From Desulfogranum japonicum DSM 18378 (lineage in GTDB: Bacteria; Desulfobacterota; Desulfobulbia; Desulfobulbales; Desulfobulbaceae), in assembly GCF_000429945.1 (NCBI RefSeq), contig NZ_AUCV01000026.1, forward strand, positions 1-64,000: a stretch of DNA of 64,000 bases. Reading direction: 5' to 3'. The notes under the pieces were generated by a model, which saw nothing but the letters and a program-made list of their open reading frames with translations, was not told the origin of the DNA and did not search any database. The translations under genes and the position numbers were made by a program. Positions 33,827-43,050 of the stretch are shown piece after piece (within the stretch, counting starts at the first letter, position 1; each line of letters begins with the position of its first letter).

Positions 33827-35737
33827 ATGGAAAACAGTGCTACATATCTCATGTATATACCACTGTTCCCCCTTCTGGGAGCAGTGATCATAGGCCTGAT
33901 GCATGTTTTTACATGTAAAAGACCAATTTTTGAAAAATTTTACGGTATCATCGCCTGCATTGGACCAATCTTATCATTTGTTCTTGCATTGCGAGTATTT
34001 TTCAACCTCAAGGGAATGCCTGAAGAGGGAAGGTATCTGATACAGAAGGCTTTTACCTGGTTTCAAGTGGGTGACCTTGATGTTGCCATGGGGTTTCTGG
34101 CAGATCCACTCAGTTCTCTTATGTTGCTGTTTGTGACTTTCATAGGTAGCTTGATCCATATCTATTCCATTGGATACATGGGTGGTGAAAAGAACTATGC
34201 CAAATTTTTTGCCTACCTGAACCTCTTTCTCGGTTCCATGCTGGTCCTCGTACTAGGTGATTCCCCAGTAGTAATGTTTGTCGGTTGGGAAGGCGTTGGT
34301 CTCTGTTCCTACTTATTAATCAGTTTTTATACCACGGAAACTGAAAACGTTATCGCAGGGAACAAAGCTTTTATCGTCAATAGAATCGGTGATCTCGGGT
34401 TTGTCCTTGGCATGAGCTTTCTCTTCTGGGCTATAGGTGCACATGGTTTTGACTACATGGCACTGAAAGCAAATGCTCATCACCTTGCTCCGGGAGTCGC
34501 CCTTACTGTATGTCTACTTCTGTTTGTTGGCGCTACAGGTAAATCTGCTCAAATTCCTCTGTATGTCTGGTTACCTGACGCTATGGCAGGCCCAACACCA
34601 GTATCTGCACTTATCCATGCCGCAACCATGGTTACTGCTGGTGTTTATATGGTTGCCCGTTTCAGTTTTATATATGCTCATGTACCAGTGGCAGGATCCA
34701 TTGTCGCGTGGGTAGGTATACTTACTGCGCTGTTGGCTGCTATTTTCGGCATGTTTCAGGATGATATCAAAAAGGTACTCGCCTATTCAACTGTCAGTCA
34801 GCTTGGTTATATGTTTGCCGGTGTTGGTGTTGCAGCATATTCCGCTGGTATTTTTCATGTTTTTACACATGCATTTTTCAAAGCATTGCTCTTCCTTGGT
34901 GCAGGCGCTGTAATATACGCAATGCACCATCAGCAGAATATATGGAAAATGGGTGGCCTGAAAAAGAAAATGCCTATTACCTATTACACTATGGTTATTG
35001 GTGCATTGGCACTCGCAGGGTGCCCTTTCTTTTCAGGATTTTTCAGTAAGGATGAAATCCTTTTCATGGCCCTTGCCAATGGTCATTGGGGTATCTGGCT
35101 TGTTGGTGTAGCGGTTGCTGGAATGACCGCTTATTACACCTTTCGAATGATTTTTGTTGTTTTTCATGGTGAACCAAGGGATCAGCATGCGTACGATCAT
35201 GCCCACGAAGCCCCGTTGGTTATGACCCTTCCTCTTATCATCCTCGCTGTGGGAGCACTGTTTGCCGGTTATCTCAATCTGCCTGCAATTTTTGGCGGCG
35301 ATCAGGAAGTGACACACTGGTTAGCCCCGGTAGTAGTCGAGCACCATCCGCACGTGAGTAAATTCGTTGAACTCCTTGCGATGTGCGCCAGTATTGTAGC
35401 ATTCATCATTGGTATCCGTTTAGCTTGGCAGCGTTTTGGCAAAGGTGCAGAAGAACCTACATTTAGTGGTTTCACAGAATTTGCTTACCACAAATTCTAT
35501 GTTGATGAGTTGTATGATTCCGTTTTTGTCCAACCCTATAAAAGAATCGGCGGAGCAATCCGTAACGCGATTGAACCTAATGTTACCGATGCTCCAATCA
35601 AACTTGTTTCTCAATTGTATATGATGGTTGGTCAGGCTTTTAAAGTCTTCCAGGTCGGTTTTGTCCGTGTATATGCCATTTATATGATTGTAGGGCTGAG
35701 TGTGATGAGCCTGATACTATCATTTTCGTTGAACTAG
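33827..35737 (+). CDS. nuoL: NADH-quinone oxidoreductase subunit L
   Basis: Antiporter-like subunit of 636 aa with many transmembrane helices. Conserved segments are GWEGVGLCSYLLISFY, TGKSAQIPLYVWLPDAMAGPTPVSALIHAATMVTAGVY and the lysine helix DDIKKVLAYSTVSQLGYM. The long C-terminal lateral helix region follows (VDELYDSVFVQPYKRIGGAIRN). It is one of three pumping subunits in this operon. Confidence 0.96.
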   Translation: MENSATYLMYIPLFPLLGAVIIGLMHVFTCKRPIFEKFYGIIACIGPILSFVLALRVFFNLKGMPEEGRYLIQKAFTWFQVGDLDVAMGFLADPLSSLMLLFVTFIGSLIHIYSIGYMGGEKNYAKFFAYLNLFLGSMLVLVLGDSPVVMFVGWEGVGLCSYLLISFYTTETENVIAGNKAFIVNRIGDLGFVLGMSFLFWAIGAHGFDYMALKANAHHLAPGVALTVCLLLFVGATGKSAQIPLYVWLPDAMAGPTPVSALIHAATMVTAGVYMVARFSFIYAHVPVAGSIVAWVGILTALLAAIFGMFQDDIKKVLAYSTVSQLGYMFAGVGVAAYSAGIFHVFTHAFFKALLFLGAGAVIYAMHHQQNIWKMGGLKKKMPITYYTMVIGALALAGCPFFSGFFSKDEILFMALANGHWGIWLVGVAVAGMTAYYTFRMIFVVFHGEPRDQHAYDHAHEAPLVMTLPLIILAVGALFAGYLNLPAIFGGDQEVTHWLAPVVVEHHPHVSKFVELLAMCASIVAFIIGIRLAWQRFGKGAEEPTFSGFTEFAYHKFYVDELYDSVFVQPYKRIGGAIRNAIEPNVTDAPIKLVSQLYMMVGQAFKVFQVGFVRVYAIYMIVGLSVMSLILSFSLN

Positions 35738-35751
35738 AGGTAGGTGGAACA

Positions 35752-37281
35752 ATGTTTGAACATACTCTTTCACTCATGATTTTCCTGCCCATAGCGGCAG
35801 GACTGATACTGCTCCTCACGCCGGCTGGCAAAGGTATCGCCCGTGTTACTGGTATTGCCATTTCAATGGCGGCATTAATACTCGGTGTGGATGTCTTTAC
35901 TAAATTCAAGCCTGTAGGAGAGCTTCAATTTACAGAATTCATTCCCTGGTTCCCCCATGTTGGAATCAATTATTCTCTTGGTGTTGATGGTATCAGCTTG
36001 TTTATTCTGCTGGCAGCATCAGTCTTGTTGCCGCTGGTGTTCCTGCTCTTTACCACGAAAGAAAAGGGATATTATGCAAACCTCCTGATAGTACAAGGGG
36101 CTATGGCTGGTGCCGTGTGTGCAGCAGACATTATTCTCTTTTATATCTTCTGGGAGATTATGTTGTTGCCTGTTTTCTTCATGCTTGGACTATATGGTGG
36201 AGAGAAGAAAATTGCCGCAACCCTCAAAATTACCATCTATACAATAGCAGGTTCCCTGTTGATGCTCGCGGCTATCATCTACTTGGGCGTAGCATATCAC
36301 AGCCAGTTCGGTGAGTGGAATTTTGCGATCAGTAAATTAACCCAGCTTGACTTAAATGGCGGTGTTGCCACCCTGGCTTTCATTGGATTCATGATAGCCT
36401 TTGCAATTAAAATTCCATTGTTTCCTTTTCACACCTGGTTGCCCGATGCATATACGGAAGCGCCTACCGCCACCACTTTTGTTTTGTCTGCTATCATGGC
36501 AAAGATAGGCGTTTATGCGGTCATCCGTATGGTTGTACCTGTTTTTGACGAAGACTTCGCAAGGTTTGCCCTGTTACTCTCCTTGTCAGGTGTGTTTGGC
36601 ATGATGTACTGCGGTATTGCAGCCATTGCCCAGAATGATATTAAGCGTATGTTTGCCTTTTCTTCTGCATCGCATATGGGCATCATTGCACTTGGTGTCT
36701 TTACATGTAATGTTCAGGGGCTTACAGGCAGTGTATATCAAATCATTGCTCATGCCACTAGTACCGGTGTTCTGTTTCTTTTCGCCGGAATTATTGAAGA
36801 CCGTATGCAGACAAGAAAAATCGAAGCACTAGGTGGAATAGCCTACCACGCGCCTGTATTTGCTTTGTATTTTGCCATAGCCTTACTTGCCTCTGTAGGT
36901 TTACCCGGTACCTCGGGATTTATAGGTGAGTTCTTGATTATACTTGGAGCAGTCAAGTTCAGTCCTTTCATAGGCATCCTTGCTGGTACCACTTTAATCA
37001 TTGGTGTGTGCTACATGCTGTGGATGTTCCAGCGTGTATTCTTCGAAAAAGATAACGAACTTACGGTTACTTTTAAAGATCTTACCCTTAAAGAGGGAAT
37101 TTGTTTTCTGCCCGTAGTTTTGCTTATCATTGTTATGGGGTTGTATCCACAGCCATTTATTGAAAAAATTGAACCAGCAGCACAGATTCAATTGGCACAC
37201 CTGGCAGATACACAACATGTACAGGTGGCAGATAGTGTTAACGCTCAGGACCATGGGCACCTCCTTGAACTGAATAAATAA
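35752..37281 (+). CDS. nuoM: NADH-quinone oxidoreductase subunit M
   Basis: Antiporter-like pumping subunit of 509 aa. Conserved segments are YIFWEIMLLPVFFMLGLYGG, AIKIPLFPFHTWLPDAYTEAPTATT and AIAQNDIKRMFAFSSASHMG. The C-terminus ends with a histidine-containing polar tail (HVQVADSVNAQDHGH). AGGTGG lies upstream of the ATG. Confidence 0.96.
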   Translation: MFEHTLSLMIFLPIAAGLILLLTPAGKGIARVTGIAISMAALILGVDVFTKFKPVGELQFTEFIPWFPHVGINYSLGVDGISLFILLAASVLLPLVFLLFTTKEKGYYANLLIVQGAMAGAVCAADIILFYIFWEIMLLPVFFMLGLYGGEKKIAATLKITIYTIAGSLLMLAAIIYLGVAYHSQFGEWNFAISKLTQLDLNGGVATLAFIGFMIAFAIKIPLFPFHTWLPDAYTEAPTATTFVLSAIMAKIGVYAVIRMVVPVFDEDFARFALLLSLSGVFGMMYCGIAAIAQNDIKRMFAFSSASHMGIIALGVFTCNVQGLTGSVYQIIAHATSTGVLFLFAGIIEDRMQTRKIEALGGIAYHAPVFALYFAIALLASVGLPGTSGFIGEFLIILGAVKFSPFIGILAGTTLIIGVCYMLWMFQRVFFEKDNELTVTFKDLTLKEGICFLPVVLLIIVMGLYPQPFIEKIEPAAQIQLAHLADTQHVQVADSVNAQDHGHLLELNK

Positions 37282-37295
37282 GGCTAGGCAGAATC

Positions 37296-38714
37296 ATGAA
37301 TAACGATTTTCTCTTACTTATGCCAATGTTGCTTGTTGGCATAGGCGGCATCGGTTTGATGATTGCCTCGACTTATGAGAGTATTACTCATGAGCGAATG
37401 GCAATCAGCGGGATGGGCTTATTTGGTGTAGCCTTTCTGTTTCAACTTGGCAATACAGTGGCACATCCGACTATTCCCTATGAACAGGTTTTTAACGGCA
37501 TGTTGGTCGTGAGCGATTTCACTAGAGCAAGTGGAATGATCATACTTGGTTGTGGATTAGCGACCTGCATGAGCGCCTACACTTACTTTAAGCAGAACCC
37601 TTTCTGTACCAGCGAGTTTTACAGCCTGATCGCATTTTCCGCATGCGGCATGTTGCTGTTAACCATGGCACAAGAATTGATTTCTGTATTTATTGCCCTT
37701 GAGATCATGTCCTTGGCCATTTATATCCTTGTAGGATATAACCGACAGAGCCAAACAGCGACAGAGGCGGTTTTAAAGTACTTGATGCTTGGTGCTTTTG
37801 CCGGAGCATTCTTTACCATGGGGGCTGCTCTTATTTACGGAGGGGCTGGATCCACTAAATTTACTGAGATCAGCGCATCTATTTCAGCTAACGGTTATGC
37901 AGGTAACGCTGCGCTTATTGGTGGTTCTTTTCTTGTGATTGTAGCCTTTTTGTTTAAAGTTGCTGCATTTCCTTTCCATGCCTGGGTTACGGATGTTTAT
38001 GAAGGTGCTTCAACTCCAATCACAGGCTTTATGGCAACTGCCCTTAAAACTGCAGTCTTTGCAGTGTTTGCAAATTTTTTAGTTCTGAATAACGGGCTAC
38101 ATGAAGGCTGGATCAATGGTCTGTTTTATATTTCAATTCTTACCATGTTTGTGGGTAACCTTGTAGCGATTGGCCAAGAGTCTCTCAAACGCATGCTGGC
38201 AGCTTCTGGTATAGTACATAGTGGTTATCTGTTGATTGCTCTGGTAGCGATAAATACAGAACAGTTTACAGGCGGAGTAATCGCTTACTATCTAGCAGCG
38301 TACTCGGTAGGCACATTAGGAATATTTGCGGCTCTTTCCTACCTTGGTGGTGAAGATGAAAAGCGGATGAATTTTGCTGATTTTAAAGGCTTAGCAAAGG
38401 TCAGGCCATATTCCGCAGCAGCTATAACTATCTTTCTGCTTTCCATGGCCGGTATTCCACCCACGGCCGGTTTTATGGGTAAATTTTATATTATAACCAG
38501 TGCCATTAGTGCAGGGCAGATTGCTTTGGCTGTTTTTGGTATAATTAGCAGTATACTGTCCATGTGGTATTATCTCAGACTCATTGTGAACATGTACTTT
38601 CATGATGCTGTGGATACCTTTGAAACAGATACATGCCACAAAATGGCACCTGTGTGCACCATGGTCCTGGCTTTGTGTGTCTTTGCAATTGGACTTTACC
38701 CGATTATCATTTAG
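37296..38714 (+). CDS. nuoN: NADH-quinone oxidoreductase subunit N
   Basis: Antiporter-like pumping subunit of 472 aa. Conserved segments are FIALEIMSLAIYILVGY, LFKVAAFPFHAWVTDVYEGASTPITGF and ESLKRMLAASGIVHSGYLLIAL. It ends the complex I operon. No hairpin terminator is visible before the next gene 78 nt away, so the CBS protein may be cotranscribed. Confidence 0.95.
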   Translation: MNNDFLLLMPMLLVGIGGIGLMIASTYESITHERMAISGMGLFGVAFLFQLGNTVAHPTIPYEQVFNGMLVVSDFTRASGMIILGCGLATCMSAYTYFKQNPFCTSEFYSLIAFSACGMLLLTMAQELISVFIALEIMSLAIYILVGYNRQSQTATEAVLKYLMLGAFAGAFFTMGAALIYGGAGSTKFTEISASISANGYAGNAALIGGSFLVIVAFLFKVAAFPFHAWVTDVYEGASTPITGFMATALKTAVFAVFANFLVLNNGLHEGWINGLFYISILTMFVGNLVAIGQESLKRMLAASGIVHSGYLLIALVAINTEQFTGGVIAYYLAAYSVGTLGIFAALSYLGGEDEKRMNFADFKGLAKVRPYSAAAITIFLLSMAGIPPTAGFMGKFYIITSAISAGQIALAVFGIISSILSMWYYLRLIVNMYFHDAVDTFETDTCHKMAPVCTMVLALCVFAIGLYPIII

Positions 38715-38792
38715 CCCTATAGTTAAAGAAAGCACAGGGTCCGCTTAATAATACAAAAGGGCATGAACTTTTCGCTGTAAGGAGACTAACGC

Positions 38793-39239
38793 ATGAAAGT
38801 TAAAGATATATTGAAGAGTAAAGGAAGTGATGTCTTTACAGTAAGTCAGGAGACAACATTGATGGGCGCGACTGACATTTTCTTTAGCAAGAAAATTGGA
38901 TCGCTTCTAGTTAATGATGCAAACGGAAATATTGTAGGGATAATAGCTCCCAATGATATCCTTAAAGCTGTTCAGGAAGGTTGTACTGAAGAGAATTGTG
39001 CTTTGCAGAAAGTTAGTCAGGTAATGACAAAGGATATCCTTTGTGCCTCTGAGGATGATGATATTGATTATATTCAGGCCATTATGACTGAGAATAGAAT
39101 CCGTCATATTCCAATAATCCGAGAAGGTAAAATTATTGGGCTGGTTTCGATTGGTGATATCGTAAAAGCCATGATTAAAAACAGAGATGTTGAGAATCAT
39201 TATCTCAGGGATTATATCGAAGGAAAATATCCAGGTTGA
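38793..39239 (+). CDS. CBS domain pair protein
   Basis: Protein of 148 aa made of two CBS motifs (MKVKDILKSKGSDVFTVSQETTLMGATDIFFSKKIGSLLV and VSQVMTKDILCASEDDDIDYIQAIMTENRIRHIPII). Such pairs bind adenosine nucleotides and act as energy sensors. AAGGAGA precedes the ATG. It lies 78 nt after nuoN and a strong terminator follows, so it is likely the last gene of the nuo transcript. Its target is not evident. Confidence 0.88.
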   Translation: MKVKDILKSKGSDVFTVSQETTLMGATDIFFSKKIGSLLVNDANGNIVGIIAPNDILKAVQEGCTEENCALQKVSQVMTKDILCASEDDDIDYIQAIMTENRIRHIPIIREGKIIGLVSIGDIVKAMIKNRDVENHYLRDYIEGKYPG

Positions 39240-39265
39240 AACTTCATTTTGTTGATAACCATCAA

Positions 39266-39296
39266 AGCGCCCTCTTGTGAGAGGGCGCTTTTTTTT
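39266..39296 (+). terminator. Intrinsic terminator after the CBS gene
   Basis: AGCGCCCTC (39266-39274) pairs perfectly with GAGGGCGCT (39281-39289) around a 6-nt loop, and eight T residues end at 39296. It closes the nuo-CBS transcript. Confidence 0.95.
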
Positions 39297-39448
39297 GAAC
39301 TCAAGCTTCATCGCCTGAATATATATGCGGGACATTGACGGGAGTGTTTGAACGTGGAAACTCTCCTGATTTGTAAGGTGTGTTACACGCAATGTAAAAA
39401 ATACGAATGAATTTTATTGGTTAGCACAGTCGGGATACGAAAAATATA

Positions 39449-39910
39449 TTACTGAAGATGATATTGGGATCCGGATATAAGTTCTTTTATATATTTCCGT
39501 TCATTATTATTTCGAGCCAGTCTGAGGGCTTTTTTTGAAAGTTGATTACTTTGATGGTAATCACCTTGAAAATATTTTACGCGTGCCAGATCATACCATA
39601 ACGAACAGTTATTTGGCTGGCTACGAATAGCGCGTTCCAGAAAGGATTCTGCTAAATGATAATTTTTATTCTGCAAAGCTTTGTAAGCCTGTTTTTGGTA
39701 TCCATTAGGCGAGCCTAATGGCCGCAGCGACGGACTAATCACTGGAGTTTGAGCAGGAGCCGATGGGGTTTGTGGGATTGTATCCCTCAATCTTTTTGAA
39801 GTTGAAGGTGTAGGCTCAGGGCGTTGATAATGATGGGGAGCGCACCCGGTCATCAGCAATCCGATAATACATCCTGCAATAAAATATGTGCGGATTTGTT
39901 TGAAATGCAT
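39449..39910 (-). CDS. TPR-containing lipoprotein
   Basis: Protein of 153 aa. The signal sequence ends in the lipobox LMTGC (C23), followed by a proline/serine-rich linker (about 25-65). Two TPR-like repeats form the C-terminus (YKALQNKNYHLAESFLERAIRSQPNNCSLWYDLARVKYFQGDYHQSNQLSKKALRLA). It starts 10 nt after the PBP1b stop, so it probably belongs to the same operon and may assist PBP1b at the envelope, as a loose analogue of outer-membrane activator lipoproteins. Confidence 0.85.
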   Translation of the reverse strand: MHFKQIRTYFIAGCIIGLLMTGCAPHHYQRPEPTPSTSKRLRDTIPQTPSAPAQTPVISPSLRPLGSPNGYQKQAYKALQNKNYHLAESFLERAIRSQPNNCSLWYDLARVKYFQGDYHQSNQLSKKALRLARNNNERKYIKELISGSQYHLQ

Positions 39911-39920
39911 ATGCTTTTTC

Positions 39921-42230
39921 CTATTGGAATATTTCGATGAAAGAATTGATCATATTATCAAGGTCTTCCGTGATTGTGTTTTTCTTGTGATGCCGTTGTA
40001 CCGGTAAGTCACCATTATTAATATAGGGTATTTGTACCATTTGTCTGGAATCTGAAGAGAAGCGAACGGTTTGATAGGTAATACCCTCTGGCGGATGATC
40101 AGCCACAGGAGTTGTCGACACCTTTGCAAATATTTTGCCCCAGGCCACCATTGCACCTGATGACCCGGTCAGACCAGTAGACGTATTGTTGTCATTTCCA
40201 AGCCAGACCACTCCTACTTTATCTCCACTGTATCCGGCAAACCAACTGTCACGGTTGTCGTTGGTTGTCCCTGTCTTTCCAGCAATATTAAACTTTGTCG
40301 GGATAATCTGCTGTAATCTTTTTGCAGTTCCCTGTTTGACCACACGCTGCAGAGCAAACTGCAGTAGCCACATGTCTTCGCTTTTAAATCGCTGTTCAAG
40401 GATAATTCCATTATTTTGAATGATGTTATTCTGGTTGTCCAGAACTTCTCGTATTGCCCTTAAAGGAGTATAAAAGCCTCCTGTAGCAATGGTTTGATAC
40501 ATCTGCAAGACGGTTATTGGGGTCATTTCTTCACTTCCAAGAAGTATGGAAGGATAGGGCTGGAATTCCTCTTCGACCCCTAATTTATTTAGAGTGTTTA
40601 AGACACTATGCACACCAAGTTGCATACCAAGGTGTACGGTTGCTAAATTAAGTGATTTCTCAAGCCCCTGATAGAGGTAAATCTGACCATGCTCTCGGCC
40701 ACTATAGTTCTTTGGTTGCCATTGTAAACCCGTTTCAGTATCAGTAATGGTGACGGCTGTGTCGCTGACGGGTGAGGTTAAAGAATAGCCATTTTGCAAT
40801 GCTGTAAGGTAAACCGCAGGTTTAATTAATGAACCGATTTGTCTTTTGGCGTCTAAACATCGGTTGTAACTCCCTACCGATGGAGATTTTCCACCACTCA
40901 TTGCAAGTATTTCCCCGGTGTTTCTGTCCGTGATGAGGAAAGCCCCTTCCAGGGAGGGGATGTTATATTGTTGTGTAAGTAGCTGTATTGTAGTTTGAAA
41001 TGCCTCTGTGGCTGTTCTCTGGGTTGTGGGGTTCAAGGTTGTAAAAATCTGTAACCCATCGTTTGTCAGCTTTTTCCGATCATAGTTGAGTAGGAGCTTG
41101 CGCTGTACCAAGTCAATAAAAGATGGAAATGCATTGATGCCTGATATAATTTGTTCATGAAGTACAACTGGCATGTTGCATGCGGTATTGTATTGCTCTT
41201 CTGTGATAAGTTTCTTATCACGAGCAACCTTCAAAACGACATCTCGCCGATTCTTTGCTCGTTGTGGGTGGAGTACTGGATTATAGTATGACGGGCCTTT
41301 TACCATTCCAACCAACATGGCTATTTGGTCAATGCTCAGTTGTTTAAGATCTTTATTAAAATAATGCTGGCTGGCAAGGGAAAAACCATGTATTGCTCTT
41401 TTACCATCCTGTCCCATGAAGATTTCATTGCAATAGGCAACAAGGATATCATGTTTGGTATATTTTTTTTCCAGTAACAACGACATTATCATTTCGTTTA
41501 ACTTGCGCTTGAATGTACGCTCATTACTTAAAAAATGATTTTTTACCAATTGCTGTGTAAGTGTAGAACCTCCAGCTACAGTTTTTCCAGCTCGGATATT
41601 TTGTAACATTGCCCTGCTGATACCTTTAATGGAAATTCCATAGTGATTGTAGAAATTTTGATCTTCAACCGCTAACAATAATTGAAGAAAGATATCTGGA
41701 ATTTCCTCTCTGCCAATCAAGATCCGATCTTCAAAGTTTTCTGGTAAAAAGCTGCCAATTGTGATTGGGTCGAAACGGAGATAATCTAAAATTTCATGAG
41801 TCTCCAAATCCACAATTTCTGCCACTCTTCTTTCCTTTGTAAAGGATATAAGACAATGTTGGCTTTGCTGGTGGCCTTCGAGAAAGGTGAATGGCCTGGT
41901 TTTAATTTCTATTTTATTATTTTCTCTATAATAATTTCCTTCTTTGAAAGGAAGGTCGTTGGTGTTGCTGTAGCTTGCAAGCTGTAGCTCATATTCCAAC
42001 TCGTCAAGAGAGATAGTATTACCCTGTGTTATCTCAAGTGGGCGAGCATACACCCGTGCAGGTATTGCCCAGCGATTCTTCTCAAATGTGTCTGTGATTC
42101 GAGTATCGAGATAATGAATGTGATCACGAATATCCGGGTAGACATAAAAAATAGCGGAAATAAGAAAAATAAGAATAAACAGGGCGAACCAACGCCAGGG
42201 ATGTTTTTTGGGCGTCTTTGATTTTGTCAT
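39921..42230 (-). CDS. mrcB: Bifunctional penicillin-binding protein 1B
   Basis: Class A PBP of 769 aa, which polymerises and cross-links peptidoglycan. It has a short cytoplasmic tail, one transmembrane helix (about 11-32), the PBP1B-specific UB2H-like region (WAIPARVYARPLEI...LQLASY), a GT51 transglycosylase domain (VEDQNFYNHYGIS, GGSTLTQQLVKN, RKLNEMIMSLLLEKKYTK), and a transpeptidase domain with SLIK-type SxxK (GSLIKPAVYL), SLN and KTGTT motifs. It is cotranscribed with the TPR lipoprotein. Confidence 0.95.
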   Translation of the reverse strand: MTKSKTPKKHPWRWFALFILIFLISAIFYVYPDIRDHIHYLDTRITDTFEKNRWAIPARVYARPLEITQGNTISLDELEYELQLASYSNTNDLPFKEGNYYRENNKIEIKTRPFTFLEGHQQSQHCLISFTKERRVAEIVDLETHEILDYLRFDPITIGSFLPENFEDRILIGREEIPDIFLQLLLAVEDQNFYNHYGISIKGISRAMLQNIRAGKTVAGGSTLTQQLVKNHFLSNERTFKRKLNEMIMSLLLEKKYTKHDILVAYCNEIFMGQDGKRAIHGFSLASQHYFNKDLKQLSIDQIAMLVGMVKGPSYYNPVLHPQRAKNRRDVVLKVARDKKLITEEQYNTACNMPVVLHEQIISGINAFPSFIDLVQRKLLLNYDRKKLTNDGLQIFTTLNPTTQRTATEAFQTTIQLLTQQYNIPSLEGAFLITDRNTGEILAMSGGKSPSVGSYNRCLDAKRQIGSLIKPAVYLTALQNGYSLTSPVSDTAVTITDTETGLQWQPKNYSGREHGQIYLYQGLEKSLNLATVHLGMQLGVHSVLNTLNKLGVEEEFQPYPSILLGSEEMTPITVLQMYQTIATGGFYTPLRAIREVLDNQNNIIQNNGIILEQRFKSEDMWLLQFALQRVVKQGTAKRLQQIIPTKFNIAGKTGTTNDNRDSWFAGYSGDKVGVVWLGNDNNTSTGLTGSSGAMVAWGKIFAKVSTTPVADHPPEGITYQTVRFSSDSRQMVQIPYINNGDLPVQRHHKKNTITEDLDNMINSFIEIFQ

Positions 42231-42614
42231 GTTATCAAATAGATAATGTTGATCAAGTATTGTTGTACATGTCAGGGCATAGTATGCATATACGCAACAG
42301 GCAAACCAACTGATTACGAGTGATCAGTATGAATATCTGTATGTACTGATACGTATCTACCAAAGCAAGACCTGCGAATTACATGCAATAAGTAGCCCTG
42401 AAATGTTTCATTTGCCTGAAAAGGAAAACGTTATGTCAATGTCGCGTTGTAATAGAGAATTTTTGCTCAAGTTTAGGTGAGGGAAGCTTTCGAGGTTTAC
42501 TATAAATTTTATCGCAGCCATATGGTTGATATGGGAGCCTATGTTCAGGTGCGAGGATAAAATTTTGAGCATAACACAAAAAGATGAGCAAAAGTCCACT
42601 CATGGCAGACATTA

Positions 42615-42774
42615 GGGGCTCGGAAAATAATGGATATCCAAGAATTGCGTAGGATATCGGTTTGGCAACGTCGTAGCGTCAATGGTTCCATGCGGCCGTA
42701 TTGTGCCATTGAGGCGACGACGTTACCGAGTTGAGAGACAGGCAAGATTGGATAATTAATTATTTTCGTGACCC
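42615..42774 (+). mobile_element. MITE-like palindromic element, copy 4 (full length)
   Basis: A 160-bp copy from GGGGCTCGGAAAATAAT to ATTATTTTCGTGACCC. The termini are imperfect inverted repeats. An inner palindrome pairs GCGTCAATGG with CCATTGAGGC. TTA flanks both sides (42612-42614 and 42775-42777). Confidence 0.87.
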
Positions 42775-42983
42775 TTAACTAAGCACAACAAGTGATATAA
42801 CACACTCCTTGAAACTTAAAAACATAGTGTTTTAATTATCATGTATAAGCTCATTATGTTCAGTGGAAATTGACCAAGGAGAGTGGCTGTGGATAGCCTT
42901 TGATCAGTTGCAGTTCCGAGGTGAGTGCAATCAAGAAGACACAGTTCCAGTGATGAGTTACGACTGTAATCATTGGAGAGAAA

Positions 42984-43021
42984 ATACAAAAAAAGTACAT
43001 GCTGGAGGTGCATGTACTTTT
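42984..43021 (-). terminator. Intrinsic terminator of the methylmalonyl-CoA operon
   Basis: AAAAGTACATGC (42991-43002) pairs perfectly with GCATGTACTTTT (43010-43021) around a 7-nt loop. Read on the minus strand, T-rich sequence follows (complement of the A run at 42988-42994). It lies 30 nt past the meaB stop. Confidence 0.88.
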
Positions 43022-43050
43022 ATGGGGCCATCGGATCAATGAGTTGTGTA

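Larger units (their letters stand above)
42231..43050. other. 820-bp spacer upstream of mrcB with MITE-like copy 4
   Basis: No convincing gene. It contains the 160-bp MITE-like element (42615-42774), a short match to the GTTAC-type repeat end (42942-42961) and a strong hairpin (42991-43021) that terminates meaB on the minus strand. The small open frames at 42408-42745 on the minus strand run partly through the repeat and are not called. Confidence 0.65.
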
